Positions 7,652 through 15,275 of a stretch of 28,942 nucleotides of DNA are shown here, piece after piece (the first letter of the stretch is position 1; each line of letters opens with the position of its first letter). Position numbers and translations under genes: made by a program. The stretch comes from DATBGZ01 sp036557785 (GTDB lineage Bacteria; Actinomycetota; Actinomycetes; Mycobacteriales; Micromonosporaceae): the NCBI GenBank assembly GCA_036557785.1, contig DATBGZ010000027.1, positions 1-28,942 on the forward strand, in the 5' to 3' direction. A model generated the notes under the pieces. The model did no database searches. It was not told where the DNA came from and was given only the letters and a program-made list of their open reading frames with translations.

Positions 7652-9360
7652 GTCAGCTCCTCCAGTGTCCGCAGGATCGCGTCCTGGCGGCGGCGCACAC
7701 CGTCCACATCGTCCGGTGCCGTCTCCTCGCGGGCACGCACGACCGTGGAGAAGTCGACCTCCTCGACCCGGGACGCAGGCAGGCCGTTCTCGACGAGGTG
7801 CTCGCACCGGTCGACGACCGCGAAGACCAGCTCGACCAGCGCCGCGGTCTTCTCCCGGGTGCAGTGCGCGTCGTTGGCGGACAGCGCGCTCTGCTGCAGC
7901 ACGGCCTCGCGCAGCAGCGTGCCGCAGAGCATGGTCATCCGCTCGTGGCCCGGCAGGGCGCCGACCCCCACCAGCTCGGCGAGGGAGGAGAGCCGGTCGG
8001 CCTCGGCGAGCACCGAGACGATGCGGCCGCGCCGGGCCGACCATGCCTCGTCGCCGTTGCCCGCGTACCAGGCGCCGATCGCGTCCGCGTCCCGGCAGTA
8101 CGAGCCGACCCAGGCCACCGCCGGGTAGTGCCGCGAGTAGGCGAGGTCCCGGTCGAGTGTCCACAGTGTTCGGACGAAGCGCTGGGTGTGCGAGGAGACC
8201 GGCTCGGTCATGTCACCGCCAGGCGGGGAGACCGCCCCGATGATGGTGACCGACCCCTCGCCACCGTCGAGCGTGCGGAAGCGGCCCGCGCGTTCGTAGA
8301 AGGCGGCGAGCGCCGAGGCGAGCCCGGCCGGGTAGCCCTCCTCGGCCGGCATAGCGCCCGTACGGGAGGCGAACTCCCGTAACGCCTCCGCCCACCGGGA
8401 GGTCGAGTCCGCGATGACGACCGCGTCGTAGCCCATGTCCCGGTAGTACTCGGCGACGGTGACACCGGTATATATGCTCGCCTCTCGCGCCATGATGGGC
8501 ATGTTCGAGGTGTTGGCGACGAGCACGGTCCGGTCGGCCAGCCGGCCGCCCGTCCGGGGGTCGGTGAGCTCGGCCAGTTCGCTGACCACGTCGGCCATCT
8601 CGTTGCCGCGCTCGCCACAGCCGACGTAGACGATGACGTCCGCGTCGCTCCACTTCGCCACCTGCTGCAGCAGCATCGTCTTGCCGGTGCCGAACCCACC
8701 CGGCACGGCCGCGGCCCCACCCAGGGGAACCGGGTAGACCGCGTCGATCACCCGTTGCCCGGTCAGCAGCGGCGCCGCCGTGTCGAGGCGGGCCAGGCTC
8801 GGTCGCGGGCGCCGTACGGGCCACCACGAGGCCATCGTCACGGGCGTACCGGCGACTGTTGCGATGGTCTCCTCCTCGCTGTACCGCCCAGCCGGGCGCA
8901 GCTCCGTCAGCCGACCCGACACCCCGAGCGGTACGAGCACCCGATGCACCAGCGGCCCCGCGTCGTCCACGGTGCCGAGCAGCTCACCGGGGCGCAGCTC
9001 AACACCGACCCGTGCGGCCGGCGTGAAGTTCCACTCCCGTACGTCGATGCGATGCACGGCCTGCGGCTCGAGCCACGTGCCCGCGCCGTCGAGGGGACGC
9101 AGCAGACCGTCGTAGATACGGCCGGTGAGCCCGGGGCCGAGCCGGGCGGCTAGCGGGCGGCCCAGCGCCCGGACCGCGTCGCCGACCGCCAGAGATCCGG
9201 TGTACTCGTAGGCTTGGGCGGTCGCGCGCTCCCCGTCCAGCGCCACGACCTCGGCCGGCAGGCGGTCGCGCCCCACTTCCAGTAGTTCGGCCATGGCGAG
9301 CCCGGGCGTCCGGTCGGTCTCGACCAGCGGCCCGTTGACCCGTCGCACGATGGCGGTCAC
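7648..9360 (-). CDS. ntpA: V/A-type ATPase subunit A (catalytic)
   Basis: This catalytic subunit has 570 residues, the normal length. The Walker A motif is GGFGTGKT (221-228, with Gly in place of the usual Pro at position 222), the catalytic Glu lies in CGERGNEM (248-255), and the signature SPPGGDMTEPVSSHT is at 378-392. ADSTSRWAEALREFASRTGA (318-337) and EGYPAGLASALAAFYERAGR (341-360) are typical. All residues needed for ATP hydrolysis or synthesis are present. The start is the GTG overlapping the stop of subunit E (GTGA); the frame continues further upstream, but that part is antisense to conserved E sequence. Confidence 0.97.
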   Translation of the reverse strand: MTAIVRRVNGPLVETDRTPGLAMAELLEVGRDRLPAEVVALDGERATAQAYEYTGSLAVGDAVRALGRPLAARLGPGLTGRIYDGLLRPLDGAGTWLEPQAVHRIDVREWNFTPAARVGVELRPGELLGTVDDAGPLVHRVLVPLGVSGRLTELRPAGRYSEEETIATVAGTPVTMASWWPVRRPRPSLARLDTAAPLLTGQRVIDAVYPVPLGGAAAVPGGFGTGKTMLLQQVAKWSDADVIVYVGCGERGNEMADVVSELAELTDPRTGGRLADRTVLVANTSNMPIMAREASIYTGVTVAEYYRDMGYDAVVIADSTSRWAEALREFASRTGAMPAEEGYPAGLASALAAFYERAGRFRTLDGGEGSVTIIGAVSPPGGDMTEPVSSHTQRFVRTLWTLDRDLAYSRHYPAVAWVGSYCRDADAIGAWYAGNGDEAWSARRGRIVSVLAEADRLSSLAELVGVGALPGHERMTMLCGTLLREAVLQQSALSANDAHCTREKTAALVELVFAVVDRCEHLVENGLPASRVEEVDFSTVVRAREETAPDDVDGVRRRQDAILRTLEELT

Positions 9361-9962
9361 GCCCCCACCCCCGCCCCGACCGGTCTGTCGCCTGTGGACG
9401 CCAGGTCCGTCGACTCGTCGGCCTCCGCGAGGACGGTGTCCGCGGCCCGCTCGGCGAGCCGGGCGAGCGAGAAGTCCGCCGAGCTGACCGGCCTCGAGGC
9501 CAGAGCGTTCAGGTTGGGCACGCTCGCACTCACGCCACCGCCCGGCATGTCGCGGATCTGCGCCGCATCGCCCAGGAGTGCCCGCAGCGCCTCGATCATC
9601 CGCTGCCGTACGGCCGGATAGAAGGCGTCGGCCGTCAGCTCCGACCCCGCCTGGCACGCGGCGGACCGCAGTGCCTCGTACTCCTCCCGCTGCGCGGCCA
9701 GCACCATGGCCCGCGCCTGCCGTCCAGCCCGCGACCGTTGCGCGGCAACGTGTTCGGCCGAGTCCGCGGCGCCACGGGCGCGGGCCCCGGTACGGATCTG
9801 GTCCGCCTGGGCCTGCGCCTGCGCCAGCAGACGCGCCGCCGTCTCGTTGGCCCGGGTCAGCGTCTGCTCGGCGTCGTGCCGGGCGGCCGCCAGGAGGGCC
9901 TCGCGAACCGGTGCCAGCGCGGCCGACTCGCGCGCCGCGCCGGGAGCGCGTACCCGGGACAT
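9357..9962 (-). CDS. ntpE: V/A-type ATPase subunit E (peripheral stalk)
   Basis: The protein has 201 residues from the ATG at 9962 (TGATG joint with the F stop); a GTG one codon earlier is possible. The N-terminal half is a long Ala/Arg/Gln helix (LAPVREALLAAARHDAEQTL, ANETAARLLAQAQAQADQI), followed by a globular part with MVLAAQREEYEALRSAACQA and YPAVRQRMIEALRALLGDAA. That is the right-handed coiled-coil plus globular head of the E subunit, which pairs with G/H to hold the A3B3 head as a stator. The C-terminal 40 residues are poorly conserved. Assignment rests on length, helix pattern and operon place. Confidence 0.82.
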   Translation of the reverse strand: MSRVRAPGAARESAALAPVREALLAAARHDAEQTLTRANETAARLLAQAQAQADQIRTGARARGAADSAEHVAAQRSRAGRQARAMVLAAQREEYEALRSAACQAGSELTADAFYPAVRQRMIEALRALLGDAAQIRDMPGGGVSASVPNLNALASRPVSSADFSLARLAERAADTVLAEADESTDLASTGDRPVGAGVGA

Positions 9963-10216
9963 CACGACATCACCGCCACCAGCGGCCAGGTGCGCTCAGC
10001 CGTCAGGGTGTCGGCAAGCGCCTGCGCCGCCTGCTCCGTCAGCACCACCAGACCGACGTCGGCCGGTAGCGACCGCCACGCGTCGCGCACCTCGTCCGCG
10101 TCTTCGGCCGGCAGGACCCGCACGCCAGCCAGGGCGTACCCGCGCACCATCACCGGCGAGCCGATCGCGGCGACGATCGGGACAGCAGTCGGCACAGCGG
10201 GCGGCGTCGGGGACAT
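9962..10216 (-). CDS. ntpG: V/A-type ATPase subunit F
   Basis: This 84-residue protein has VAAIGSPVMVRGYALAGVRV, then DVGLVVLTEQAAQALAD and TWPLVAVMS. The pattern of a Gly-containing strand, a middle ALAGV, and DVGLV-LTE matches subunit F, a small Rossmann-like rotor protein bound to D that regulates the motor. It is slightly shorter than usual (about 100 residues) because the C-terminal helix is missing or very short. It begins three bases after the K stop and ends by overlapping the E start. Confidence 0.82.
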   Translation of the reverse strand: MSPTPPAVPTAVPIVAAIGSPVMVRGYALAGVRVLPAEDADEVRDAWRSLPADVGLVVLTEQAAQALADTLTAERTWPLVAVMS

Positions 10217-10219
10217 CGG

Positions 10220-10648
10220 TCAGGCCCGTCCAATGAGGATGATCGCGATGATCAGGCCGTAGATGGCGATGCCCTCGGCGAGGCCCACGATCACCATGGC
10301 CCGACCGAAGAGCTCCGGACGCTCGCTCATCGCGGCGATCGCCGCCGCACCGGTGTAGGCGACGGCGATCGCGGCCCCGATCGAGGCGCCAGCGACCGAG
10401 ATCGCGGCGGCGAGCAGCGCCATCCCGCCCGCCCCGCCCGCCCCGCCCGCCCCGCCCGACGGTGCATCCTCGGCCAGTGGTTCGACGCCCGCGGCTGGAC
10501 TGTCCACTGTGGTAGGAACGGTGGTCGTGGTGACGGCTCCGCGATCAGGCTGGGCCGAGGCCGTGCCGACCGCCACCGCCGTCACCGTGAGACCGGCGGC
10601 CAGGATCACGAACCCGGTGAACGCCAGCGCACGTAGCCATCGTGACAT
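10220..10648 (-). CDS. ntpK: V/A-type ATPase subunit K (membrane c ring)
   Basis: The protein has 142 residues. Residues 1-32 look like a cleavable signal peptide (MSRWLRALAFTGFVILAAGL, with TASA before QPD). They are followed by a Thr/Pro/Gly linker at about 33-75 ending in repeated GGAGGAGG, and then the two-helix proteolipid at 76-142. The ion-binding carboxylate is Glu125 in VGLAEGIAIYG. TM1 (GASIGAAIAVAYTGAAAIAA) carries no Gln, so the Na+-type site is unlikely and proton coupling is more probable. The Thermus c subunit also begins with a signal-like segment, but this linker is longer. AGGAG lies eight bases before the ATG. Confidence 0.92.
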   Translation of the reverse strand: MSRWLRALAFTGFVILAAGLTVTAVAVGTASAQPDRGAVTTTTVPTTVDSPAAGVEPLAEDAPSGGAGGAGGAGGMALLAAAISVAGASIGAAIAVAYTGAAAIAAMSERPELFGRAMVIVGLAEGIAIYGLIIAIILIGRA

Positions 10649-10658
10649 GGACTTTCTC

Positions 10659-12089
10659 CTATCTGATTTCAGCCGGCTCGGCACGTGGCTGGGCAGGCTC
10701 GTTGGCGGTCGGCACGTGCCACGGGCGGAACGGGCGACCCTCGGCCTGGAAGACGCGGGAGAACAGCTCGTAGTACTCCAGCCGCAACGCCTGGATCGCC
10801 GAGACCAGCGCCTCCAACCCGAAGGCCAGCGCGTTGCCGATGAGGAAGACGAGCACCGCCGCCACCACACCAGCCGAGCCCTTGTGCCACAACCCGGTCG
10901 TGCCCTGCCAGACGATCCAGGCCAGGACGGCATGGGTGAGCCCGAACGCGGCAAGGCGGGCGAACGAGACGATGTTGGCACCGAGCCGGATCACCAGGTC
11001 GAATGTCTCGATGACGGCCTGCAACGCCCCCGAGCCACGACCACCTGCGTGCACGAAGAACCCGACGAAGCCGAGCGTGACTCCGGTGGCGGCGAGAACC
11101 ACGGCGGCCAGACCGATCCAGCCGTTGCGCCCGTACACCGCGGCCGCGGCCGCGCCCGCCGCGAGGAAGACCAGTGCCCCGGCGACTCCGGCGGGGGCGT
11201 AGAGCGCCAGCGGCCAGCCGCCCTCGCGTACCCGGTTGACGATGCCGAGCAGGTACGACCCGGCCAGCAGTACGGCTCCCATGCCGACGCCGACAGCGAG
11301 CAGGCCGACCGGCTGGTCCATGGGAGTGATCAGGCCGTGCGGCACCAGCCCGGTCGGTCCGAAGCACTCGCCGTACCCGAAGCCGAAGCCGATCGCCGAC
11401 AGGGCAGCGGCGGCGACCAACAGCCAGTGCGGGCGCAACCGGGCCAGCCGGCGCCACCGGCCGAACCGGATGAGCAGCGCCAGCGCCAACAGCAGCGCCC
11501 CGTGCCCGACGTCGCCAAACATCGCGCCGAACATCACCGCGTACGCGATCCCGGCGAGGATCGTCGGGTCCACGTCGGCGTACGGGATCGTGCCGTACGT
11601 GTCGACCAACGGGGCGAACGAGCGGCGCGTCGCGCCGGACGTGCCCGCGGTCGGCGGGTCGATCCCCTTCGGACGGTCCAGCGCCACCGCCGCCGCCCCG
11701 ACGCAGGCGAGGCTCGTCGCGAGGTCGGGCAGGTCCGCTGTCGGCGTCCAGCCCACGATCGCGGCCACGTCGCCGCGCACGACGGCCTGGGCCGTGATCT
11801 GCTCGAGCTCGACCTCGCCGGCGAGCAGGTCCGCGCGCCCGGCCCGCTCCAACGCGGGGATGTCGGGCGGCGAGGCGGCCACCGCGGCCCGGCCCGCACC
11901 GGCGGCCGTCAGGCGCTGCAGAGCCCGACTGGCGGCGCTGAGCGGCAGGTCCGCCGAGCTCACGGCCCGGTCGACCTCGACCACACCGGCGTCGGCGACG
12001 CGGACGAGCGCCGACCGCAGATCCGCCGTCCGGGCGACCACGGCCACCCTCGTCATCGCCAGCGGGGCGAGCGCGTCACGTAACCGCAT
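10659..12089 (-). CDS. ntpI: V/A-type ATPase subunit I (a-type stator)
   Basis: The protein has 476 residues. The N-terminal cytoplasmic arm covers residues 1-175; the membrane part follows from about 180 with seven or eight helices. Conserved pieces are AMTRVAVV near the start, PTILAGIAYAVMFGAMFGDV followed by GHG (176-197), and ANIVSFARLAAFGLTHAVLA (371-390). The Arg378 of that last block is the essential arginine of the ion channel facing the c ring. It is much shorter than the about 650 residues of better-known bacterial I subunits, mostly in the cytoplasmic arm. I chose the ATG at 12089, which has GGAG eight bases upstream and overlaps the C stop. Confidence 0.92.
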   Translation of the reverse strand: MRLRDALAPLAMTRVAVVARTADLRSALVRVADAGVVEVDRAVSSADLPLSAASRALQRLTAAGAGRAAVAASPPDIPALERAGRADLLAGEVELEQITAQAVVRGDVAAIVGWTPTADLPDLATSLACVGAAAVALDRPKGIDPPTAGTSGATRRSFAPLVDTYGTIPYADVDPTILAGIAYAVMFGAMFGDVGHGALLLALALLIRFGRWRRLARLRPHWLLVAAAALSAIGFGFGYGECFGPTGLVPHGLITPMDQPVGLLAVGVGMGAVLLAGSYLLGIVNRVREGGWPLALYAPAGVAGALVFLAAGAAAAAVYGRNGWIGLAAVVLAATGVTLGFVGFFVHAGGRGSGALQAVIETFDLVIRLGANIVSFARLAAFGLTHAVLAWIVWQGTTGLWHKGSAGVVAAVLVFLIGNALAFGLEALVSAIQALRLEYYELFSRVFQAEGRPFRPWHVPTANEPAQPRAEPAEIR

Positions 12090-13002
12090 CGAAGATCTCC
12101 AGCGCATCGGGGTCCCGGCCGGCGCCCGCCAGCGCCCCGGTCACCAGCCAGGCGTCGTGGGCGAGCAGGGCGACGGCACCGACGACGGGCTCCTCTCCGA
12201 ACGTCGATCGGGCCGCCAGAGCGGCGCTGTCGCCCCGGACCCGCCGCCACCACCGCGCCTCGGCCTGCCACAGGTGCTCCGGGTCGGTCACGTCGTCCAG
12301 CGCCCAGCCCGCGCTGCGGGGCAGCGACGCCCGCAGCTCCGACACGGATGCAGCGCTGGTCGCACACCCCGGGCCAAGGGTCCGCAGCGCCGAGGACCGC
12401 GCCGCCCCGGAGAGCGGCTCACCGCGACCCACGACCTCGCGCGCGAGGAGCAGGGCGGCCGCACCCAGTGCCCACGGCCGGGTCGCCGAGACCCGGGCCG
12501 CGACCCGGTCGGCCCACGACAGGCGAAGGGATATCTGGATGTCTCGCGGCCCGGAACCGCCCGGATCCCGCCACGGCGAGGCGGTCAGCACACCGCGTAC
12601 CTGCTCCGGCGAACCCGCGGCAGCGATCCGGGGCCAAGCGGTGGTGAGCGCTCCCAGGTGGTACGGCACGTCCGCCGGCATCCCGGCCAGAGCCCGCAGG
12701 TGCTCCTCGGTGTTGGCGATCTCGAACCAGCCGGCGAGGACCCGCAGCATCTCCGATCCCCGCGCCGGCAACCAACCCGCGAGCACCCGCACGTTCCACA
12801 GCAGCGTGGCGGCCACGCCGTGCGCGGCGGCCGTCGGATCGTCACCCGCGCGGACGAACCGTCCGTACGGTGAGTGGACCAGCATCTCGACGGCGGCCGC
12901 GAAGGAGCCCGCGGAGACCAGCGCCCGTGCCCCAGCCGTGCCCAACCGCCGGCGTACCAACGCCCGCGCCCGGACGGTACCGGCGACCCACCCCGCCGTC
13001 AT
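12076..13002 (-). CDS. ntpC: V/A-type ATPase subunit C/d (AC39 type)
   Basis: This 308-residue, mostly helical protein has VRARALVRRRLGTAGARALV near the N-terminus, TLLWNVRVLAGWLPARGSEM, then RVLAGWFEIANTEEHLRALA. These are the features of subunit C/d, the funnel that connects rotor D/F to the membrane c ring. The C-terminal half (LEIFDAVT at the end) is variable. The ATG overlaps the upstream stop in an ATGA joint. C sits second in the operon, before I, whereas in Thermus and Enterococcus it follows E. That reordering is the only odd point. It is slightly short for the family. Confidence 0.88.
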   Translation of the reverse strand: MTAGWVAGTVRARALVRRRLGTAGARALVSAGSFAAAVEMLVHSPYGRFVRAGDDPTAAAHGVAATLLWNVRVLAGWLPARGSEMLRVLAGWFEIANTEEHLRALAGMPADVPYHLGALTTAWPRIAAAGSPEQVRGVLTASPWRDPGGSGPRDIQISLRLSWADRVAARVSATRPWALGAAALLLAREVVGRGEPLSGAARSSALRTLGPGCATSAASVSELRASLPRSAGWALDDVTDPEHLWQAEARWWRRVRGDSAALAARSTFGEEPVVGAVALLAHDAWLVTGALAGAGRDPDALEIFDAVT

Positions 13003-13460
13003 GCGTCACCGGTCCCGCCATCGGAGTCGGCAAACGCCCGCAGGTCGGCGCGGACCAGCTCGACGACCCGCGCCAGCAGGCGAGGCCGGCGCTCGTCGGC
13101 CCGTCGCCGCACCTGCTGGGCCTGTTGGCGCGCATCGGCCAGGATCCGCTCGCTCTCGCTGGCTGCCCGCGCCCGGACCGCCGCGGCGGCACCGGCCCGT
13201 TCGGCCTCGCTCTCGCTGCGCGCCCGGGCCACGAGGTCGTGGGCGCGGCGTTGCGCGTCCTTCTCCCGGCGCTGCGCCTGCTCGTCCGCCTCGTGGGCGA
13301 TGCGTGCGCACTCCTGGATCGTGGGTTCGAGGTCCGCGAAGACCGTCGCGACCTCGTCGGTCAGGCTCTGCTGGCGGTCGACCGGCACCCCGGCGCCGGT
13401 GGCCCCGCCAGGCGCGCCAGCGGGACGGAAGCGGTCCAGGATGTCGCGAACCCGCGCCAC
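12999..13460 (-). CDS. V/A-type ATPase peripheral stalk subunit G/H
   Basis: This 153-residue, coiled-coil-rich protein is the first gene of the ATPase operon. After a short Pro/Gly-rich head (RDILDRFRPAGAPGGATGAG) it is almost entirely a charged Ala/Arg/Glu helix (HEADEQAQRREKDAQRRAHD, LVARARSESEAERAGAAAA). That composition and position fit the G/H stalk partner of subunit E. The sequence is low in complexity, so the call depends on context. The GTG start has a G-rich stretch just upstream but no strong Shine-Dalgarno sequence. It ends in the ATGA joint with subunit C. Confidence 0.72.
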   Translation of the reverse strand: MARVRDILDRFRPAGAPGGATGAGVPVDRQQSLTDEVATVFADLEPTIQECARIAHEADEQAQRREKDAQRRAHDLVARARSESEAERAGAAAAVRARAASESERILADARQQAQQVRRRADERRPRLLARVVELVRADLRAFADSDGGTGDA

Positions 13461-13484
13461 GCCCCCAGTGTGCCGTCAACCAAG

Positions 13485-13496
13485 GACCCCGGGGTC
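13485..13496. promoter_or_regulatory. palindrome upstream of ATPase operon (possible operator)
   Basis: GACCCCGGGGTC is a perfect 12-bp palindrome 25 bp upstream of the GTG start of the first ATPase gene. The position would suit a repressor or activator site. No protein is known to me for it, and in GC-rich DNA chance is possible. Confidence 0.3.
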
Positions 13497-13851
13497 AGGG
13501 CCGGAAAGCCCACCAGTACCGGCCACTCGCCCTGCACGGTAGACCTCGGACCGGCGATCACCCTCGGGCGCCGCGATGGGCCAGCCCGGGCGGCGGTCGG
13601 CGTACTGCCGTCGCGGAACGAGGCCGGGTATGGTCGCCGTCCGGGAGGTCGGCAGCGCGAACCAGGCGTAGCTCCACAAAGGACAGACTCTCCAGGATCG
13701 CCCCGGTCTCAGATCGCCTGCAGGTTGCGCCCGGAGTGGGTCCACGAACCGGACGTGGTGCACGTGGTCGAGGAGGAGGCCTGCGGCTTACGACAACCGA
13801 TACAATCCGCCGTAGACCTCGCCGTGCTCCGCCGGCCACTCCGACCGTCCG

Positions 13852-13879
13852 TTGACAGGGCAAGGTGCGCGAGTACCGA
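13852..13879 (+). promoter_or_regulatory. possible promoter of the methyltransferase gene
   Basis: A consensus -35 hexamer TTGACA is followed after 16 bases by TACCGA, a weak -10. The 5' leader would be very short. Confidence 0.28.
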
Positions 13880-13894
13880 AACAAGGGAACGGCG

Positions 13895-14614
13895 ATGGAC
13901 CAGCCAGACAACGGCATCCGGCATCCGATGGTCGAGCATCCCAACCGGGCCCAGGCTCACATCACGGCCTTCTGGAACGTGGCGGCCGACGAGTACGAGA
14001 ACCACGACGGCAACGTGGCCGGGTACGGCTCGCCCGAGTACCAGCGCTGGGTGGATGCGCTGGCGTTGGTCCTGCCCGAGCCTCCATCCGATGTCCTTGA
14101 TGTCGCGACCGGCACCGGCTATATCGCCCTCGCCGCGGCTTCCCTGGGCCACCGGGTCACGGCCACCGATCTGGCACCTGCGATGCTCGACGTGCTGAAG
14201 GTCAACGCCGCTGCCCGCAACGTCAGGGTGGACGCGCGCCTCGGCGACGCTGTCGTGCCCGACTTCGCCCCGGCCAGCTTTGACGCCCTGACCAACCGGC
14301 ACCTGCTGTGGACGCTACGCGAGCCGGCCGCGGCGATGGCGAACTGGCGGGCGTTGCTGCGGCCTGGCGGCCGCCTGGTCGCGGTGGACGGCTTCTGGTT
14401 CACCGACTCGGGCGACGGGGATGTGCCACCGCCCTTCGCCGAGCACTACACCATCGACACGCGCCGCGAACTTCCCTTCATGCATCTCGACGCGCCCGAC
14501 CCGATCCTCGACGCGCTCGCGGCCGCCGGCTTCACCCATGCGACCGCCCAGCCGCGACCCGACCTCAGGCTGGGGATCGGGGTGCCGTACCTCATCACTG
14601 CCATCAGGCCCTGA
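13895..14614 (+). CDS. class I SAM-dependent methyltransferase
   Basis: This 239-residue methyltransferase carries motif I at residues 67-76 (VLDVATGTGY), motif II at about 87-93 (RVTATDLAPAMLD), and a motif near NRHLLWTLREPAAAMANWRA, LLRPGGRLVAVDGFWF. Its fold is that of the Methyltransf_11/25 families. The substrate is unknown; similar enzymes methylate small molecules. The start at 13895 is supported by AAGGGA seven bases upstream; a GTG 30 bp earlier is less likely. It is transcribed away from the ATPase operon and lies just inside the right FtsX repeat, so it travels with the ATPase segment. Confidence 0.85.
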   Translation: MDQPDNGIRHPMVEHPNRAQAHITAFWNVAADEYENHDGNVAGYGSPEYQRWVDALALVLPEPPSDVLDVATGTGYIALAAASLGHRVTATDLAPAMLDVLKVNAAARNVRVDARLGDAVVPDFAPASFDALTNRHLLWTLREPAAAMANWRALLRPGGRLVAVDGFWFTDSGDGDVPPPFAEHYTIDTRRELPFMHLDAPDPILDALAAAGFTHATAQPRPDLRLGIGVPYLITAIRP

Positions 14615-14650
14615 CGGGACCCGCCCGGCGGCACCATTTCGCACTAGTGG

Positions 14651-15008
14651 GGCAGTAGCGCTCGTCGTCGGAGCAATCGGTGTCGCCAACATCATGATCA
14701 TCTCTGTCCTCGAACGCCGATCCGAGATCGGACTGCGCCGTGCACTCGGCGCTACGCGAGGCCAGATCCGGACGCAGTTCCTCACCGAGTCGATGCTACT
14801 TGCCGCCATCGGCGGGATCGTCGGCGTCTTGGCCGGGATGGCGACGACGGCCGTCTACGCCGCCACGAAAGGCTGGCTCATCGTCATCCCAGTCCAAGCC
14901 TGGGCGGGGAGCATCGGCTCAGCCATGCTGATCGGCGCACTCGCCGGACTCATGCCCGCCATACGAGCCTCACGGATGCCACCCACGGTGGCATTGCGAA
15001 CGGTGTGA
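14651..15008 (+). pseudogene. FtsX/MacB-type ABC permease 3' fragment, copy 2
   Basis: The content is as for the fragment at 4581-4938, with conservative changes such as TESMLLAAIGG for TESTLLAAIGG, IGVANIM for VGVANIM and AWAGSIGSAML for AWAGGIGSAIL. It lacks the first membrane helix and the periplasmic domain, so it cannot be a working permease. An in-frame extension to the left runs back into sequence antisense or alternative to the methyltransferase gene and is not part of the family. Confidence 0.85.
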
Positions 15009-15016
15009 ACGTATGG
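14651..15016 (+). repeat. 366-bp direct repeat, right copy
   Basis: This is the partner of 4581-4946 in the same orientation, 10,070 bp away and with no gaps in the alignment. Most differences are third-position or conservative changes, suggesting both copies were under coding constraint or diverged only recently. Confidence 0.9.
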
Positions 15017-15101
15017 TTTTCGCCGCGGGCGTCGCCATCGGCCTCATAATCGACGGCCGCCGCTGAGCCGAAGTGTTCTCGGCCGAGGTGAAGCGCGCGG
15101 G

Positions 15102-15275
15102 CGCCGCGCGCAGATCGTGTGAGAGCCGCTCGACGATCTTGCTGCCGTACCCTTGCTCAGCCTGCCGGGTCAGAAGATCCCGCCCGATCTGCCAGTACAA
15201 CTGCAGCAGTTCGGTGTTGCTCTTGAGCGCGGCCTGCTGCTGAGCGGCGTAGATACGGGCCTTGAGGTCGGTCAG
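15102..15275 (-). pseudogene. DUF1016/YhcG nuclease, N-terminal relic
   Basis: Leftward frame: LTDLKARIYAAQQQAALKSN, TELLQLYWQIGRDLLTRQAE, QGYGSKIVERLSHDLRAA. This is the conserved N-terminal helical domain of DUF1016/YhcG proteins (LYW-IG--L---Q---G-GSK-VERL--DL). Similarity ends after DLRAA, exactly where intact proteins continue with a short FP-GFSRTNLLYM block; that block resumes at 2822. A TGA lies just before LTDLK, next to a GACTGACTGACC slippage-like repeat, so even the N-terminus is damaged. The order and strand of the two relics fit one gene interrupted by about 12.3 kb. Confidence 0.75.

Larger units (their letters stand above)
13461..13894. other. divergent control region between ATPase operon and methyltransferase
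   Basis: No gene is recognised in these 434 bp. The region must hold the leftward promoter of the ATPase operon and the rightward promoter of the methyltransferase gene. A 12-bp palindrome lies 25 bp before the operon start. Weak rightward promoter-like hexamers are TACAAT at 13801-13806 and TTGACA at 13852-13857. Confidence 0.4.

Noticed and set aside
10659..12107. Earlier ATG for subunit I at 12107
   Set aside because: The start at 12089 has a GGAG at proper distance and the conserved sequence begins right after it; the extra six residues are antisense-free but unneeded.
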